From positions 1 through 6,601 of the forward strand of contig DTYX01000246.1 of the NCBI GenBank assembly GCA_012961655.1: DNA of 6,601 nucleotides, read 5' to 3'. The stretch comes from Candidatus Poribacteria bacterium (lineage in GTDB: Bacteria; Poribacteria; WGA-4E; DTYX01). The notes below the pieces were generated by a model. That model made no database searches and had not been told where the DNA came from. It worked only from the letters and a program-made list of their open reading frames with translations. Both the position numbers and the translations under genes were made by a program. Positions 5,991-6,601 of this stretch are shown piece by piece. How positions within the stretch are numbered: the stretch's first letter is position 1; the number at the start of each line of letters is the position of its first letter.

Positions 5991-6440
5991 TTAGTCGATG
6001 TCAAATGTTATTTCCTCGATAGGAATAGGTACTTGGTTCCGCCCATCTTCTATCCACTTGAGTGCTTGCTCACCAGGATTGAATTGTTTGACAAGATGTG
6101 ATGTAACATCAACAACCTCAAGCGACGAATCTCGATGCGCTACTTCCCACTTAGAAACAATGATGCTGACCCCAGTTTCTTCGGCAATCGCTGGCAGAGC
6201 ATCTTTTATCTTCTCAAGGATGTTGGCTACAGAGCCTGTGCTAAATGCCTGTTGGTGAGCAAGATGCTGAAGAGCCTGAAGCTTGGCCTCTATCTCCTTG
6301 ACTCTTTCTTCGTTGCTGGCTCCCTTGTCTTCATTATACGCTGCAGTCAAACTGCTGAGATGTTGGCTGAACAGTCCGGAATTCCCATAAGCAATTGCGA
6401 CTGCCCGGGAATCAAACAACCCGATTCGAAATGTAGTCAT
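5991..6440 (-). CDS. Cassette gene: OmpH/Skp-like small protein of unknown function
   Basis: The ATG at 6440-6438 is preceded by AGGAG 9 bases away, inside the attC R' box. The 149-residue product starts MTTFRIGLFDSRAVAIAY, resembling the KIGVVDxxxVF opening of OmpH-family proteins. A long polar helix with coiled-coil character follows (about 30-65). After that come ILEKIKDALPAIAEETGVSI and VSKWEVAHRDSSLEVVDVTS, matching the OmpH pattern of iAkexGxxxVxx followed by vDiTxxlvxxfnP. True OmpH/Skp proteins are periplasmic chaperones with a signal peptide; none is visible here, so a cytoplasmic or unrelated role is possible. Similar FDSRAVAxAY hypothetical proteins exist as I recall, without a known function. 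The gene occupies most of a 570-bp cassette running from 6456 to 5887. It looks complete. Confidence 0.7.
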   Translation of the reverse strand: MTTFRIGLFDSRAVAIAYGNSGLFSQHLSSLTAAYNEDKGASNEERVKEIEAKLQALQHLAHQQAFSTGSVANILEKIKDALPAIAEETGVSIIVSKWEVAHRDSSLEVVDVTSHLVKQFNPGEQALKWIEDGRNQVPIPIEEITFDID

Positions 6441-6449
6441 GGTAGGTTA

Positions 6450-6454
6450 CTCCT
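6450..6454 (-). promoter_or_regulatory. Ribosome binding site formed at the attC recombination point
   Basis: On the minus strand AGGAG (6454 to 6450) overlaps R' GTTAGGA (6457 to 6451) and lies 9 bases before the ATG at 6440. The cassette thus carries most of its own Shine-Dalgarno sequence in the bases just inside the crossover point. Confidence 0.5.
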
Positions 6455-6583
6455 AACGACCAAGCCCACCTGCCGCCAACAGGATGGGGCACAAACTTTG
6501 AAAAAACCACTAAACTTTGATAGGGCACAGAATTTTGTAAAACCGCCACGCTGTTGGCAGTCAGGTGCAGCGCCTTGTTATGC
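6451..6583 (-). other. attC site (integron cassette recombination site), 133 bp
   Basis: On the minus strand it begins GCATAAC (6583 to 6577, one mismatch to RYYYAAC) and ends GTTAGGA (6457 to 6451, mismatch only at the last base of GTTRRRY). The arms CACCTGCCGCCAACAG (6467-6482) and CTGTTGGCAGTCAGGTG (6551-6567) are inverted complements, with one unpaired base and one G-T pair. A long hairpin with an extrahelical base is the feature integrases recognise in folded attC. The 68-base centre contains direct repeats of GGGCACA and AAACTTTGA. The next gene starts 10 bases after the site. Length is near the upper end of the known range, as in Vibrio-type repeats. Confidence 0.75.
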
Positions 6584-6601
6584 CTTATCCTCATCTGGGT
6601 A
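6584..6601 (-). other. Possible 3' end of the preceding cassette
   Basis: Only 18 bases lie between this attC site and the window edge. In one minus-strand frame they read YPDEDKA and then TAA, with the stop falling inside the R'' box GCATAAC. That would fit a cassette gene ending at its attC, but the stretch is too short to call. Confidence 0.2.

Noticed and set aside
6412..6594. 60-residue minus-strand frame across the attC at 6451-6583
   Set aside because: It is the translation of the recombination site and overlaps the better supported gene start at 6440.
5265..6601. Integrase gene, transposase or IS ends in or around the array
   Set aside because: No frame in this region resembles a tyrosine recombinase or transposase, and there are no terminal inverted repeats with target duplication.
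1..6601. CRISPR array, tRNA or rRNA genes
   Set aside because: I saw no regularly spaced repeats of 24-40 bases, no cloverleaf with a TTCRA arm, and no rRNA-like sequence on either strand.

Overview
The window has two unlike halves. Positions 1 to about 5260 read left to right. They hold the debris of two older genes, then an operon-like run of four genes, each with a strong ribosome binding site (538, 2041, 3065, 4417). Their products are a tandem SUMF1/formylglycine-generating-enzyme-fold protein, a secreted five-bladed beta-propeller of glycosidase type (GH43/GH130-like), a GH29 (alpha-L-fucosidase)-like protein with an LPP20-like tail, and a third SUMF1-type protein. Multiple SUMF1 proteins, FG-GAP/VCBS repeats and divergent glycosidases suggest an uncultured bacterium of the kind found among Armatimonadota, Poribacteria or Planctomycetota. 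No marker gene is present, so the taxon is a guess.

Much of this half is damaged. The left-edge gene seems to change frame. An FG-GAP gene survives as about 65 codons. The tandem SUMF1 gene has lost the middle of its first domain with a frameshift, and carries a TGA in place of the Trp codon of the conserved GNVWEW motif. The third SUMF1 gene breaks off before its C-terminal third. The SUMF1 domains that can be judged lack the two catalytic cysteines of true formylglycine-generating enzymes, and the GH29-like protein has changed active-site motifs.

Positions about 5265 to 6601 read right to left, look more A+T-rich, and are best explained as a stretch of integron gene cassettes. Two short genes (5991..6440 and 5344..5781, both minus) alternate with sites that have attC architecture: a 133-bp site at 6451..6583 with a nearly perfect 16/17-nt hairpin, a 70-bp site at 5881..5950 with both R boxes matching consensus, and a half site ending at 5302. 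Each gene stops about 40 bases before the next site, as in cassettes. No integrase gene is visible. If present, it would be expected to the right of the window; otherwise this is a CALIN (cluster of attC sites lacking an integrase).

The two cassette genes encode a small OmpH/Skp-like protein without a signal peptide and a basic helix-turn-helix protein of the ELGKxFGIS type. The distal end of the array is joined directly to the broken third SUMF1 gene. That junction and the attC sites are the main points of interest.
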